Below are positions 52,283 through 61,824 of a stretch of DNA of 63,281 bases, piece after piece. Below the pieces are notes generated by a model that had not been told where the DNA came from, made no database searches, and saw nothing but the letters and a program-made list of their open reading frames with translations. A program made the translations under genes and the position numbers. Within the stretch, counting starts at the first letter, position 1; the number at the start of each line of letters is the position of its first letter. The stretch is from NCBI GenBank assembly GCA_017541365.1, contig JAFXZF010000014.1:1-63281 (forward strand), read 5' to 3'. The stretch is from Prevotella sp. GTDB taxonomy: Bacteria; Bacteroidota; Bacteroidia; Bacteroidales; Bacteroidaceae.

Positions 52283-54616
52283 ATGGAACTTAGAAGACTA
52301 CATACAATAATAGTATTACTTATGATATGCGCCGTGATGATGGCGCAGGGTAAGGCACCACGCAGGAGAGCACAGGGAAAGTCACTGGTCGATTCTATAA
52401 TGATGCTCAGCGAGGTGACAGTGACTGGACAGAAGTCATCCGTAAAACTGGAGGTGGACCGCAAGACGTATGACGTGTCCAACGACCTCTCAAATATTGG
52501 AGGCACGGCATCTGATGCTCTGGAAAACATACCGTCGGTAGAAGTGGACAACGATGGCAACATATCACTACGCGGCAGCACCAGTGTGGAGGTATGGATC
52601 AATGGACGTGCCAGTGGTCTTACAAGTGACAATCGTGGTACCATACTGCAACAGATACCGGCAGAGAGTATCGACCGCATAGAGGTGATAGACAATCCTT
52701 CGGCAAAGTTCTCGGCAGAGGGAAGTGCCGGCATCATCAACATCATACTGAAGCGCGACCGCAGGAAGGGCTACTATGGTTCGGTGCAGCTGGGCGCCAA
52801 CACTGCAGGCGGTGCAAATACCAGTGTAAATATCAACACGAGTTCCAAGACTCTGGATACATATGCCAGCATAGGCTATCGCCATCGCGAGGATGAGAGC
52901 GGTGCTAAGACTGAGCAGACATTCTACGCTGGTGCTGACGGGATACCGACAAGCTATCAAAACTCTGAATCTGTTTCCAATAACCGTGGTAACAATCTCT
53001 TTATGCGTGCCGGACTGACCCTGCATGCCACAAAGAATGATGATCTGTCGCTATCGGGCATGTATATGCATGGAGGTTCCAACAGTTTCTCTCATACACC
53101 ATACGTATATGGTGACTACCAGGCATCTGACCTTACACCCGTCACCACCCACGTGCTGGACCGCATAACGACAGGACGCGGTAGGATGAATATGGTGCAT
53201 GGTGAGTTTAACTACCGACACACGTTTGCCGAGAAGCACTTCATAGACTTCGTGATGAGTCATAGTACATGGCATAGTAATAGTAGCAATCGTTATCAAA
53301 ACCGCACGACCTACGAGGATGGTGTCACGCCACCCAAGGAAGAGTATCAACTGCGACCGCAAAAGATACGCAACCGCTCTACCGAACTTAAGCTGGACTA
53401 CGAGAACGTACTATCACAGAGGGTATCGCTGCAGGCAGGATACAACGCCAAGTTCAACCGCGAGAACACTCCACAGGAGGCATGGAAGAGCGACGACTAT
53501 GATGGTAGCGACCTGCAACCTGACGAGGCATACTACAATCGCTTCATATATAACATGGATACCCACGCATGGTACACTAATGTGACAATGAAGTTTGGTA
53601 AGTTTGGTGTGATGGCAGGTCTGCGTGGTGAGTACTGGAAAGTAAGCACCGAGTCGTATGACTATGAGCACGATCATGGTAATCCTAATGAAAACTCTAA
53701 TGGGAACGGTTTTAAGAAAGATTTCTTCCAGCTTTTCCCTTCTCTGTTCTTGTCATATCAGTTTACAAAACGCGATCAGCTGCAACTCAATGTAACACGC
53801 CGCCTGAAGAGACCATGGGGTGGCCAGCTTAACTCGTTCATGGATACGAGAAACGCATCGAGCGTATCATTCGGTAACCCCGAACTGACACCGGAATATA
53901 GTTTCTCCTATCAACTCAACTACCTCAGGACGTGGGATAACCATACTCTGTTGCTCTCTGCCTACTATCGTCCCACCACCGATGTGATACAACGCATAAA
54001 ATATACGATAGATGGTGATGAACGCACATTCCAGACCAACATGAATCTATCGGAGAGTGTCAATTCGGGACTGGAGATGACGCTTAAGAACAAATTTGCG
54101 CGTTGGTTGGAACTTACCACTACTGCCAGTGCCTTTTACTATAAACTTGATGCCTTTAACTATACCCTCGTCGATCCGTTGTATGGTAAGACCATCACTG
54201 TAAGTGGTGATAGCGAGAGCCGTTTTTCATGGAATGCACGTATGCAGGCAAACTTTACCTTGCCTCATAACTTTACCATACAACTGAGGGGTAGATACCA
54301 GTCAAAACGATTGGTAACACAAGGCTCTCGCCGTCCGTCATACAGCATGGACATAGGAGTGCGCAAGAGTTTCTTCAACAGAAAACTGATACTCGCTCTC
54401 AACTGTCGCGACCTGCTCGATTCCAAGCGCAACAAGTCAGAGACATCAAGTGACACTTTTTACCAGTATAGCGAGAACTGGCGCCACGCACGAAAGTTTA
54501 ACCTAACCGTTACATGGGCTTTCGGTAACAACAACTCCAAGAAGTCTAAGCGACAACGCGAAGATGAAGGTGATGAAGATGAAATGACAGGCTCATACAG
54601 CGGAGCAGACGAATAG
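52283..54616 (+). CDS. Outer-membrane beta-barrel receptor (TonB-dependent-receptor-like)
   Basis: A 777-aa outer-membrane protein: signal segment MELRRLHTIIVLLMICAVMMA, then a plug-like domain (LSEVTVTGQKSSVKL, VEVDNDGNISLRGSTSVEV, IDRIEVIDNPSAKFSAEG) and a long barrel typical of the OMP_b-brl_3 family in Bacteroidetes. It lacks the usual N-terminal carboxypeptidase-like domain. No SusD partner lies beside it, so it is not a typical polysaccharide-utilisation pair. I start at the ATG at 52283; the longer frame crosses the tRNA and its terminator. The tail is acidic (DEGDEDEMTGS). Confidence 0.88.
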   Translation: MELRRLHTIIVLLMICAVMMAQGKAPRRRAQGKSLVDSIMMLSEVTVTGQKSSVKLEVDRKTYDVSNDLSNIGGTASDALENIPSVEVDNDGNISLRGSTSVEVWINGRASGLTSDNRGTILQQIPAESIDRIEVIDNPSAKFSAEGSAGIINIILKRDRRKGYYGSVQLGANTAGGANTSVNINTSSKTLDTYASIGYRHREDESGAKTEQTFYAGADGIPTSYQNSESVSNNRGNNLFMRAGLTLHATKNDDLSLSGMYMHGGSNSFSHTPYVYGDYQASDLTPVTTHVLDRITTGRGRMNMVHGEFNYRHTFAEKHFIDFVMSHSTWHSNSSNRYQNRTTYEDGVTPPKEEYQLRPQKIRNRSTELKLDYENVLSQRVSLQAGYNAKFNRENTPQEAWKSDDYDGSDLQPDEAYYNRFIYNMDTHAWYTNVTMKFGKFGVMAGLRGEYWKVSTESYDYEHDHGNPNENSNGNGFKKDFFQLFPSLFLSYQFTKRDQLQLNVTRRLKRPWGGQLNSFMDTRNASSVSFGNPELTPEYSFSYQLNYLRTWDNHTLLLSAYYRPTTDVIQRIKYTIDGDERTFQTNMNLSESVNSGLEMTLKNKFARWLELTTTASAFYYKLDAFNYTLVDPLYGKTITVSGDSESRFSWNARMQANFTLPHNFTIQLRGRYQSKRLVTQGSRRPSYSMDIGVRKSFFNRKLILALNCRDLLDSKRNKSETSSDTFYQYSENWRHARKFNLTVTWAFGNNNSKKSKRQREDEGDEDEMTGSYSGADE

Positions 54617-54621
54617 ATAAT

Positions 54622-54656
54622 AAAAAGGCTGACGATTGTAGTCGTCAGCCTTTTTT
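54622..54656. terminator. Bidirectional terminator
   Basis: AAAAAGGCTGACGA and TCGTCAGCCTTTTT form a perfect 14-bp stem with T-runs on both strands, between convergent receptor and SGNH genes. Confidence 0.93.
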
Positions 54657-54674
54657 GTATTCAAGTGGCTTTTG

Positions 54675-55805
54675 TTACTTAAGCAGTTCTTCTGGAACGG
54701 CATAGGCCATTGCCTCATAAGCCGTTTCTGATGGATGCAGATGGTCGCCCGAGTCATATCCCAAAGCAAAGCGCTCAGTACATTTCTCATCACGTACTGC
54801 CTTGTCGAAATCCACACAACCGTCGAACAATGGCGACGTGCGTAGCCAATCATTGAATGCCACACGCATCTCTTCACGCATCTCATTGTATGTGCGCCAT
54901 CCGTATATAGGGAGCAATGTGCCACTATATACCTTTATCTTTTTGAGAATCTCATGCTGACGTACATAATCAACGTAAATAACCTTCATTCCTCTCTCCA
55001 GTTCCTCCAGCGTGGGCATATCGCTCCACGGGCGGAATGGGTTGACATCAGTGCCTACAGGGTGTATGATATCGTTGATGCCATGCTGTATGATGACCGA
55101 CGACATACCTGCCACATCCATCTCAATGGGAAAACGTGTGGCACCCTTCAGTCCGTATGCCTGGTACGTTATGCAGTCATACTGCCTAAGAATACGAGTG
55201 CCACTGACGGCACGACGTATTATGGAAACATCATGATAATCCTCCCTCCATGCTCTCAGAGCAAGGTAGTCAGGCCAACTCTGTGCTGTAATGGAGTCGC
55301 CATAACACACGAGGGCGTGGTTTTTCTCTTCAGTCAGTATGTCGATGGTGTTGAGAAAATAAAACCAGTTGGTATTGCGCGTCAGGTCAAGGGGCAACTC
55401 ATCTGCTTTGGCAAAGTCGCCATAAGCATACTTTCCCTTGGACAGCGGACCAGTGATGAGTGTGCCGGCATTCATCTGTGTGTAGTCGGCAAGGTAGATG
55501 CTTACATCTATGGTATCGCCAGCATTGATTTGACATTCCACTTCTTCCGTTGTCACTTCCCTGCCTGGTTCGATAATCTGCGATTTCATCGGTATTTTCC
55601 TACCATCGGCAGTAGTTATCACTATCTTCGACAAACTGACAGGCTCCGTGCCAGTGAGGTTAGAGAAGCGCAGTCGCAGTTTGCTGCCGGAGAAAGGCAT
55701 GAAGATAGGGTAGCGCAGCGTGATGTCCTTGGCATATACTGCCTCCTTGCGGTCGGTGATTGATGTTGCATTGCCCCAGCAGGCAACCCACTTGTTGTAT
55801 AGCAT
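54675..55805 (-). CDS. SGNH/GDSL-family esterase
   Basis: A 376-aa hydrolase with an N-terminal beta-sandwich region (about 1-150) and a C-terminal SGNH domain. Nucleophile S171 in VCYGDSITAQ, N244 in HGINDI, catalytic pair D354/H357 in SGDHLHP. Related enzymes deacetylate carbohydrates or cleave small esters. No export signal is obvious (MLYNKWVACWGN), so it may be cytosolic. It has its own promoter and shares a divergent region with the Wzi-like gene. Confidence 0.88.
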   Translation of the reverse strand: MLYNKWVACWGNATSITDRKEAVYAKDITLRYPIFMPFSGSKLRLRFSNLTGTEPVSLSKIVITTADGRKIPMKSQIIEPGREVTTEEVECQINAGDTIDVSIYLADYTQMNAGTLITGPLSKGKYAYGDFAKADELPLDLTRNTNWFYFLNTIDILTEEKNHALVCYGDSITAQSWPDYLALRAWREDYHDVSIIRRAVSGTRILRQYDCITYQAYGLKGATRFPIEMDVAGMSSVIIQHGINDIIHPVGTDVNPFRPWSDMPTLEELERGMKVIYVDYVRQHEILKKIKVYSGTLLPIYGWRTYNEMREEMRVAFNDWLRTSPLFDGCVDFDKAVRDEKCTERFALGYDSGDHLHPSETAYEAMAYAVPEELLK

Positions 55806-55821
55806 ATCTTGATATTTTTTG

Positions 55822-55829
55822 CAAAGTTA
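55822..55829 (-). promoter_or_regulatory. -7 box for the SGNH gene
   Basis: TAACTTTG on the minus strand, 16 nt upstream of the ATG. Confidence 0.65.
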
Positions 55830-55835
55830 CAAAAA

Positions 55836-55870
55836 AAACTTTATACTTTATACTTTATTCTTTACACTTT
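55836..55870. repeat. Micro-repeat between two divergent promoters
   Basis: ACTTTATACTTTATACTTTA-type units separate the SGNH and Wzi -7 boxes. Confidence 0.75.
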
Positions 55871-55874
55871 TTAG

Positions 55875-55882
55875 TACCTTTG
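55875..55882 (+). promoter_or_regulatory. -7 box for the Wzi-like gene
   Basis: TACCTTTG followed by CATCC. It lies only 6 nt before the GTG at 55888, so the mRNA may be leaderless. Confidence 0.7.
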
Positions 55883-55887
55883 CATCC

Positions 55888-57384
55888 GTGAAAGCTATAC
55901 TCTGCACATTTCTCATATCGTTCGTGCCGCTGATGATGGTGGCTCAGGACACATTGTCCACACATATATATTACGATGTGCAGACAGAGATGGCTGTCGG
56001 TACGGGCGACTATACGGCATATCAACTGGTGACAAACCGTCACCATACGCTTGGTACACGTTCCAATACGGCATATCTGCGCGGTGCTGTCGGCATAAGG
56101 CATGACTTTGGACCGAACACCGTTCTCACAGGCAAGGTCGATGCCATCGTTTCGCTGCATGCCGACCACAAGGTATATCTGCAACAGTGTTATGCCAACC
56201 TGCGATACAAGAATTTCTTTATTGAGGTAGGTAGCAGGGAACAGAAACCCGTGATGCGAGATGACTTTCTCTCCATAGGCTCGTTTATCAAAGGAACGAA
56301 TGCCAAACCCATACCACAGATACACATAGGAACAAACGGCTTCTGGACTGTGCCCTATACCAAGCAGTGGCTACAGATAGACTTTGACTTCGGGTACGGT
56401 CACTTCCTCGATGGTGGTTATAAGGAGAGAATGTTTGAGACAGGTCGCGATGTCAATACATCTTATACAGATAACACGTGGTATCACCAAAAGCATTTGT
56501 ATTTCCGTTCCAATCCCACCAAACGCTTTTTTGCTGTCATAGGCATAGAACATGCGGTGCAGATGGGAGGCATCAAACACTATTATGTTGATGGAGTGTT
56601 ACGCGAGACAAACAAGAAGGCCAACCTAAAAACATTCCTGAAAGTAATACTGCCACTTGGCAACAGCGACTACTATAATGACAATGCCATGGAGGACTGG
56701 GTATATGGCAATCACATAGGCGTGATGACATATCAGATAGGGTGGAACATAGACAAGGACCACCAGTTGCAGGCTTATCTCGACAATATCTTTGAAGATG
56801 GCTCGGGCATAAGAAAAGGCAATGGTTGGGACGGGCTATGGGGCTTGGAATACAAGAACAAGAAACATGGCAGGCAGTATGTGAGAGGCGTAGTGGCAGA
56901 GTTTTTCCAATCAACAAACCAAGGTGGTCCGCTACACTGGGATCCAGGTGACTATCCTGAACCTGCAAGGAGCCAGATAACAAGTATGGTGACAGGTAAC
57001 GACAACTACTATCACCATATGTTCTACGATGGTTATTCACACTATGGCATGACACCAGGCATAGCCCTCATCACCTCTCCTATATATAATAAGGATGGCT
57101 ACATGGGGTACCGTGATAACCGAGTAAAAGCATGGCATGTGGGTATCAATGGCGAGTTGACACCCTGTCTGTCATATCTCGTAAAAGGCTCATACCGTGA
57201 GGGGAAAGGCACATACAATACCCCTATCTACCCTAAGACACACTCATTTGGAGCCATAGTGCAAGGCACATACACTATGGGAGGATGGACTTTCTCCGCA
57301 GCATACGCCTTTGATAAGGGCAATGTCATAGGTGACAACTCCACATTTGACATAAAAATAGGTTATCATGGCAAGATACTGTAA
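55888..57384 (+). CDS. Wzi-like capsule-assembly outer-membrane protein
   Basis: A 498-aa outer-membrane beta-barrel candidate resembling the capsule-assembly Wzi family found near Bacteroidetes polysaccharide genes (VQTEMAVGTGDYTAYQL, VGSREQKPVMRDDFLSIGS, HLYFRSNPTKRFFAVIGIEH). I start at GTG 55888, giving the signal peptide MKAILCTFLISFVPLMMVAQ; the frame reaches 55819 but the -7 box lies between. The last 17 nt overlap the next gene. It probably binds exported polysaccharide at the cell surface, in line with the following WecA-like and glycosyltransferase genes. Confidence 0.82.
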   Translation: MKAILCTFLISFVPLMMVAQDTLSTHIYYDVQTEMAVGTGDYTAYQLVTNRHHTLGTRSNTAYLRGAVGIRHDFGPNTVLTGKVDAIVSLHADHKVYLQQCYANLRYKNFFIEVGSREQKPVMRDDFLSIGSFIKGTNAKPIPQIHIGTNGFWTVPYTKQWLQIDFDFGYGHFLDGGYKERMFETGRDVNTSYTDNTWYHQKHLYFRSNPTKRFFAVIGIEHAVQMGGIKHYYVDGVLRETNKKANLKTFLKVILPLGNSDYYNDNAMEDWVYGNHIGVMTYQIGWNIDKDHQLQAYLDNIFEDGSGIRKGNGWDGLWGLEYKNKKHGRQYVRGVVAEFFQSTNQGGPLHWDPGDYPEPARSQITSMVTGNDNYYHHMFYDGYSHYGMTPGIALITSPIYNKDGYMGYRDNRVKAWHVGINGELTPCLSYLVKGSYREGKGTYNTPIYPKTHSFGAIVQGTYTMGGWTFSAAYAFDKGNVIGDNSTFDIKIGYHGKIL

Positions 57385-57760
57385 AGAGTTGACATATATT
57401 ATGTTAACGTTATTGTTAGCGTTATCCTCTTGCCAGGAAGGCCATGAGGCAGGTGACTTGCTGGGACAATGGAAGCGCGAAGGAATATCTGCCGACAACC
57501 AGTATATAGCATTCTCAGGTGACATAGTACTGATGCGCGCCGTGGGACAGCGAGAGGTCTTCGGCAGTTTTCAGCATGTGGGTGACAGTATCTTCATACA
57601 GTGCTGCTCCATTGATGATGAAGCGGCAGACAAGACAATCGTAGAGGAGGCCTTCGGATTCAAGCCATTTGACAATATACGCCTTCGCATAGCCACCCTC
57701 AACAGCAAAGCCCTCGTCCTTACCTCAAAAGAGAAGGTGTGGAACTTCAAAGCCTACTAA
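57368..57760 (+). CDS. Small lipocalin-like lipoprotein
   Basis: A 130-aa predicted lipoprotein (lipobox ALSSC, C22) with a short beta-rich mature part beginning LLGQWKREG, like small Bacteroidetes lipocalin-like proteins. It overlaps the Wzi-like gene by 17 nt in another frame; an internal start at 57401 is possible. Function unknown. Confidence 0.7.
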   Translation: MARYCKELTYIMLTLLLALSSCQEGHEAGDLLGQWKREGISADNQYIAFSGDIVLMRAVGQREVFGSFQHVGDSIFIQCCSIDDEAADKTIVEEAFGFKPFDNIRLRIATLNSKALVLTSKEKVWNFKAY

Positions 57761-57801
57761 CTAACTCTATTACAATCATAACTACAAAAACATTCTGCTA
57801 T

Positions 57802-58920
57802 ATGGATTCTTTGATTATATTATCACTAACTTTCCTTCTATCGCTCCTTCTCGGATTTCTCATCATACCATGCGTAGTAAGGCTTTCACATGAAATGCAC
57901 CTCTACGACCTCCCCGACAGCCGCAAGGTTCACGCACTCCCCATACCCCGACTGGGCGGAGTGGTATTCCTTCCTATCGCCACAGCCATAATAGCAATAG
58001 TGCTGGTAATAATGCTCCGAGTAGGTGTAACTGGCGAGTTTCTGTGGTCAAACGTCACTATACAACATTTCCTCGCCTACATTGCAGGAGCCATGATGCT
58101 CTATAGCGTCGGACTCTTCGACGACCTCCACGGCGTGTCCTATCGTGTGAAGTTTTGCATACAGATTATGGCAGCTATTCTGCTGTGTATTGCTGGACTG
58201 TGGATAGCCGACTTCTCTTACGTATTCTTTATCGAAGAAGTACCTTGGTGGATAGGCATGCCCGTCACTATACTCTTTGTGGTTTATCTTACTAATGCCA
58301 TGAACCTCATCGACGGCATTGACGGTCTGGCATCTGGCCTCAGCATTATAGCCCTCAGTGTTATCGCCTGTTTAAACTATTTCGCTAAAGATATAACGTG
58401 GACGATGATACCTCTGGCATTTGTCGGAGTTCTATTGCCATTCTTTTACTACAATGTCTTTGGCGACAAATACAAGACCTTTATGGGTGACGCTGGAAGT
58501 CTCACGCTCGGTTTCACCCTCGCATTCCTCGTACTCCACTTCTGGCAAAGAGAACCAGTATGGGATGGTCACATTCACAATATCGGTATCATAGCTCTCA
58601 GCACACTCGTAATACCTATGTTCGACGTCGTCAGAGTATTCGCTTCACGAGTTAGAGACGGACGCAATCCTTTCCTGCCCGATAAGAACCACATACACCA
58701 CAAGTTGCTTCGCACCGGCATGAAACCCAAGATAGCAATGGCCACCCTGCTCTTCCTTTCGATGCTTTTTGTCTTCATCAACTATCTCGTAGCCGAATTC
58801 ATGTCACAAACCATCATGATTATTGGCGATGTGGTACTATTTTGCCTCATGCACGTTATTATTAACTACTTCATAAGTAAAAAGGAAGAAGGTAAACCCC
58901 AGTATGAAAGAGCATACTGA
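57802..58920 (+). CDS. Undecaprenyl-phosphate glycosyl-1-phosphate transferase (WecA/MraY family)
   Basis: Multi-helix inner-membrane enzyme (372 aa) that starts lipid-linked polysaccharide by moving a sugar phosphate to undecaprenyl phosphate. Family segments: DLPDSRKVHALPIPRLGGV, GLFDDLHGVSYRVKF, TNAMNLIDGIDGLASGL, GDAGSLTLGF and DKNHIHHKLL. I start at 57802 (MDSLII) because the upstream part overlaps the lipoprotein gene. WecA is likelier than MraY given the missing murein neighbours. It overlaps the following glycosyltransferase gene by 17 nt. Confidence 0.93.
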   Translation: MDSLIILSLTFLLSLLLGFLIIPCVVRLSHEMHLYDLPDSRKVHALPIPRLGGVVFLPIATAIIAIVLVIMLRVGVTGEFLWSNVTIQHFLAYIAGAMMLYSVGLFDDLHGVSYRVKFCIQIMAAILLCIAGLWIADFSYVFFIEEVPWWIGMPVTILFVVYLTNAMNLIDGIDGLASGLSIIALSVIACLNYFAKDITWTMIPLAFVGVLLPFFYYNVFGDKYKTFMGDAGSLTLGFTLAFLVLHFWQREPVWDGHIHNIGIIALSTLVIPMFDVVRVFASRVRDGRNPFLPDKNHIHHKLLRTGMKPKIAMATLLFLSMLFVFINYLVAEFMSQTIMIIGDVVLFCLMHVIINYFISKKEEGKPQYERAY

Positions 58921-59698
58921 TAATCCATACAAAAACACCAAGCACGTGAAAGTATCAATAATAACCGCGACATACAACAGTGCCCAAACTTTGGGCGATG
59001 CCATGAAGTCTGTCCTTGACCAGACTTATTCTGATATAGAGTATATCATTGTGGATGGTGCTTCTTCTGATGGTACGCAAGATGTAGTACGTCAATATGA
59101 GTCCCAGTTTGCAGGCAGATTGAAATGGATGTCAGAAAAAGACCGTGGCATCTACGATGCGATGAACAAAGGTATTAGGATGGCTACGGGTGATGTAATA
59201 GGTATCCTTAATTCAGATGACTATTTTACGTCTAACGATGTGGTGCAGCGTATCGTGAGCACCTTTGACAATAAGACAGATGCCATATATGGTGATATCC
59301 ATTTCATCCACGATGGACAACCTGACAAGTGTGTACGCTATTATAGCTCAAAGCACTTTCGCCCTCTGTGGCTCCGCTTTGGCTTCATGCCCGCACATCC
59401 CTCGTTCTACTGCCGCCGCGAGGTGTTTGACAAGGCAGGTTTCTATAAAATAGACTATGCCATAGGTTCAGACTTTGAGATGATGGTTCGTCTCTTTATG
59501 AAGCATCGTATCAATGCACGCTACCTAAATATGGATTTCGTCACCATGCGCACAGGAGGCGCAAGCACTCGTAACGTCAAGAGTCGCATGCAACTTATCA
59601 AGGAGGATGTACGGGGCTGCCGAGAAAATGGTATCTATACCAATGCCTTGATGATTAGCATGAAATTCTTGTATAAGATATTTGAGTTCAAATTTTAG
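58904..59698 (+). CDS. Glycosyltransferase family 2
   Basis: A 264-aa cytosolic GT-A enzyme: VSIITATYNSAQTLGDAM, YIIVDGASSDGTQD and the metal-binding NSDDYF. It probably adds a sugar to the lipid carrier begun by the WecA-like protein, whose gene it overlaps by 17 nt. Its stop overlaps that of the convergent epimerase gene by 11 nt with no terminator between. Sugar specificity unknown. Confidence 0.92.
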   Translation: MKEHTDNPYKNTKHVKVSIITATYNSAQTLGDAMKSVLDQTYSDIEYIIVDGASSDGTQDVVRQYESQFAGRLKWMSEKDRGIYDAMNKGIRMATGDVIGILNSDDYFTSNDVVQRIVSTFDNKTDAIYGDIHFIHDGQPDKCVRYYSSKHFRPLWLRFGFMPAHPSFYCRREVFDKAGFYKIDYAIGSDFEMMVRLFMKHRINARYLNMDFVTMRTGGASTRNVKSRMQLIKEDVRGCRENGIYTNALMISMKFLYKIFEFKF

Positions 59699-60647
59699 AC
59701 TCTTTCATCCAAGCTAATGTTCGCTTAATGCCTGTGATCCTATCGACAGGCGGATGTGGAGCGATGGCAATGGTGTTGTCCAAAGGTATGATGTTATCTG
59801 TAGTCATATTTTTTAGACGGAAAGAGGTCATGGGGAAGTGAAGACCAAACATTCCCAATATATCGCCACCCCAAGCTGCTAAGCGAATTAGCCAGAAGGG
59901 CACTCTGGGTATCTTACGTCCTAATTCTGCTGCAATCTGATTTGCCCATTCCTCAATAAAGATAGCAGGAGAATCTCCCAGATAAAACACTTTGTTAGCT
60001 TCATCCTGTGTAGGGTTACTGAGAATCTGGTCTATCTGATAGAGTGCGTTTTCTATATAGCCATATGTCTTGGTGCATGAGCGATGATCGATATGGAAAT
60101 ACATCCCAGCCTTCACTACATCAAAGAATTTACGGTAGGGAACACCAAACCACGGCCCCCACATGGAAGTAGGACGAAGAATGGCCCAATCACATGCTGG
60201 CTGATGTTTCCAGGTCAATTGTTCGGTGATAACCTTACTCTCCCCATAAAACGTTGATGGTGCATAGTCGTACTGGTTTTTTGGAATGTAGCCAGTATGG
60301 CAGACCAACATAGAAGATGTTATGAGGATTTTCTTTAGTCCTTTGAGTTGGTGGGATGCCTTTAAAACATTATCCACACCAATTGTATTTGCCTGGTAGT
60401 CATCTACAGACTTACCATCTAAGTCCGTACGTGCTGCCAGATGAACAATGTAGTCTGGTACATACTGTAGGATGATTTCGCTTAGCTTCTCATAGTCGGT
60501 AATATCGCATTGTTGCCAATAATCCTTAGCCTGACTGTTTTGAGGAACTTTGATATCAAGGTTTTTTACATTCCATCCCTTCTTGATATAGTAATCGACC
60601 AAATTGGTGCCAATAAAGCCTGAGCCTCCAGTGATAAGTATCTTCAT
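59688..60647 (-). CDS. NAD-dependent sugar epimerase/dehydratase
   Basis: SDR-extended enzyme of 319 aa: ILITGGSGFIGTNLVDYYI binds NAD; the active site probably includes Y in PSTFYGESK (YxxxK). Likely nucleotide-sugar epimerase or dehydratase for surface polysaccharide; exact substrate unclear. It is the last gene of the minus-strand polysaccharide block, 13 bp after the GT4 gene. Confidence 0.9.
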   Translation of the reverse strand: MKILITGGSGFIGTNLVDYYIKKGWNVKNLDIKVPQNSQAKDYWQQCDITDYEKLSEIILQYVPDYIVHLAARTDLDGKSVDDYQANTIGVDNVLKASHQLKGLKKILITSSMLVCHTGYIPKNQYDYAPSTFYGESKVITEQLTWKHQPACDWAILRPTSMWGPWFGVPYRKFFDVVKAGMYFHIDHRSCTKTYGYIENALYQIDQILSNPTQDEANKVFYLGDSPAIFIEEWANQIAAELGRKIPRVPFWLIRLAAWGGDILGMFGLHFPMTSFRLKNMTTDNIIPLDNTIAIAPHPPVDRITGIKRTLAWMKESKI

Positions 60648-60660
60648 TTTGTTTGAGTCT

Positions 60661-61824
60661 TTATTTTCCAGTGTTTCTATATTCCTCCTTTAGGTCTTTG
60701 GCGATAGCCTTCCATGACAATTCACCATCATGATAGTCTGCTTGTATCTCATGGCTATACTGCTCCAGTACAGCAGGATGTTGCCAAAGTTCGACGATAG
60801 CATCGGTCAGCGATTTCCCGTCTCTTGCTTCGATTATCAAACCATAATGTCTGTGCTTGACCATTTCGGGCAGTCCACCAACATTAGTTGCAATTACGGG
60901 TTTGTTAAAGGCAAAAGCCGACATTATGACACCACTCTGCGTCGCATCGGTATAGGGGCATACCATAAAGGCACAGTTTTGAATCAATGCCACCATCTCA
61001 TTGTCAGCAATGAACCTATTGCGGATATCAAAATAATCCGTCTGTTGTTGGTAAGAGGATATATCGAAATGGTACTTGCCTTTACCTGCAACAACTATCT
61101 TGCAGTCAGGACATAACTGGTGAACTTTCTCCATAGCGGAAAACAGGTAGTCCAGTCCCTTATACGGCGATATTCTGCCAGCAAACAATATGTAACTGCC
61201 CTTTGATGGTATGTCTGTCTCACAAGGCTCAACAGTCTTTAGATAAGTGTAGATGCTCAATTGGCTATCTATGACTCGCTGTGGTGAGAGATGATAATAA
61301 GAGATAAAGTCCTGACGTTGTGCCTTATTGAGGATTATCAGTCTGCGGATAAGATTAAATGCCAACTTCCTCCTAATTCGGACGATCAGCGAGTCGTGTG
61401 CAGTATGAGGAAATGGATCGTGAACTGTCAAAAGCATCTTGTTGCTTAACAGATAGAGTATAAACTCATAGATATTGGGAGGCCACGCCAAATGTATGGA
61501 TGTAAACCTTCCTCGAATGAGAAAAAGCAGCAATAGGAAGTTTGTCCAGAACGATTTCAACACCCATAGTCGCCCACTGGTGTTTAACACATAAAACTTG
61601 TTAAGGTCGATAAATCCTTGCAATTTTTGAAATTCTGGATATATATCTACTGCCTTGAACAATCCCGACCGTGGATAAATCTCCTTGATATTGAACGCCG
61701 GACCAGTCAGAAAACGTGGGCAGACCTCCATGATATATGTGACATCCGACGACTGCTGAGCCTCGTTTATATAAGAGAGGTCAACGTCTGACAATTGTAT
61801 TTTGCCAAGGTATGCTATCTTCAT
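60661..61824 (-). CDS. Glycosyltransferase family 4
   Basis: A 387-aa GT-B enzyme. The C-terminal nucleotide-sugar domain shows ILFAGRISPYKGLDYL, CPYTDATQSGVIMSAFAFNKPV and ATNVGGLPEMV. It overlaps the WbsX-type gene by 4 nt. The partial GT4 at the right edge is very similar in the same segment ([22 protein letters not shown]), suggesting duplication around the WbsX gene. Acceptor unknown. Confidence 0.92.
   Translation of the reverse strand: MKIAYLGKIQLSDVDLSYINEAQQSSDVTYIMEVCPRFLTGPAFNIKEIYPRSGLFKAVDIYPEFQKLQGFIDLNKFYVLNTSGRLWVLKSFWTNFLLLLFLIRGRFTSIHLAWPPNIYEFILYLLSNKMLLTVHDPFPHTAHDSLIVRIRRKLAFNLIRRLIILNKAQRQDFISYYHLSPQRVIDSQLSIYTYLKTVEPCETDIPSKGSYILFAGRISPYKGLDYLFSAMEKVHQLCPDCKIVVAGKGKYHFDISSYQQQTDYFDIRNRFIADNEMVALIQNCAFMVCPYTDATQSGVIMSAFAFNKPVIATNVGGLPEMVKHRHYGLIIEARDGKSLTDAIVELWQHPAVLEQYSHEIQADYHDGELSWKAIAKDLKEEYRNTGK

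Noticed and set aside
52283..54616. SusC of a polysaccharide-utilisation locus
   Set aside because: There is no SusD-like gene or glycoside hydrolase beside it, and the N-terminal carboxypeptidase-like domain is missing.
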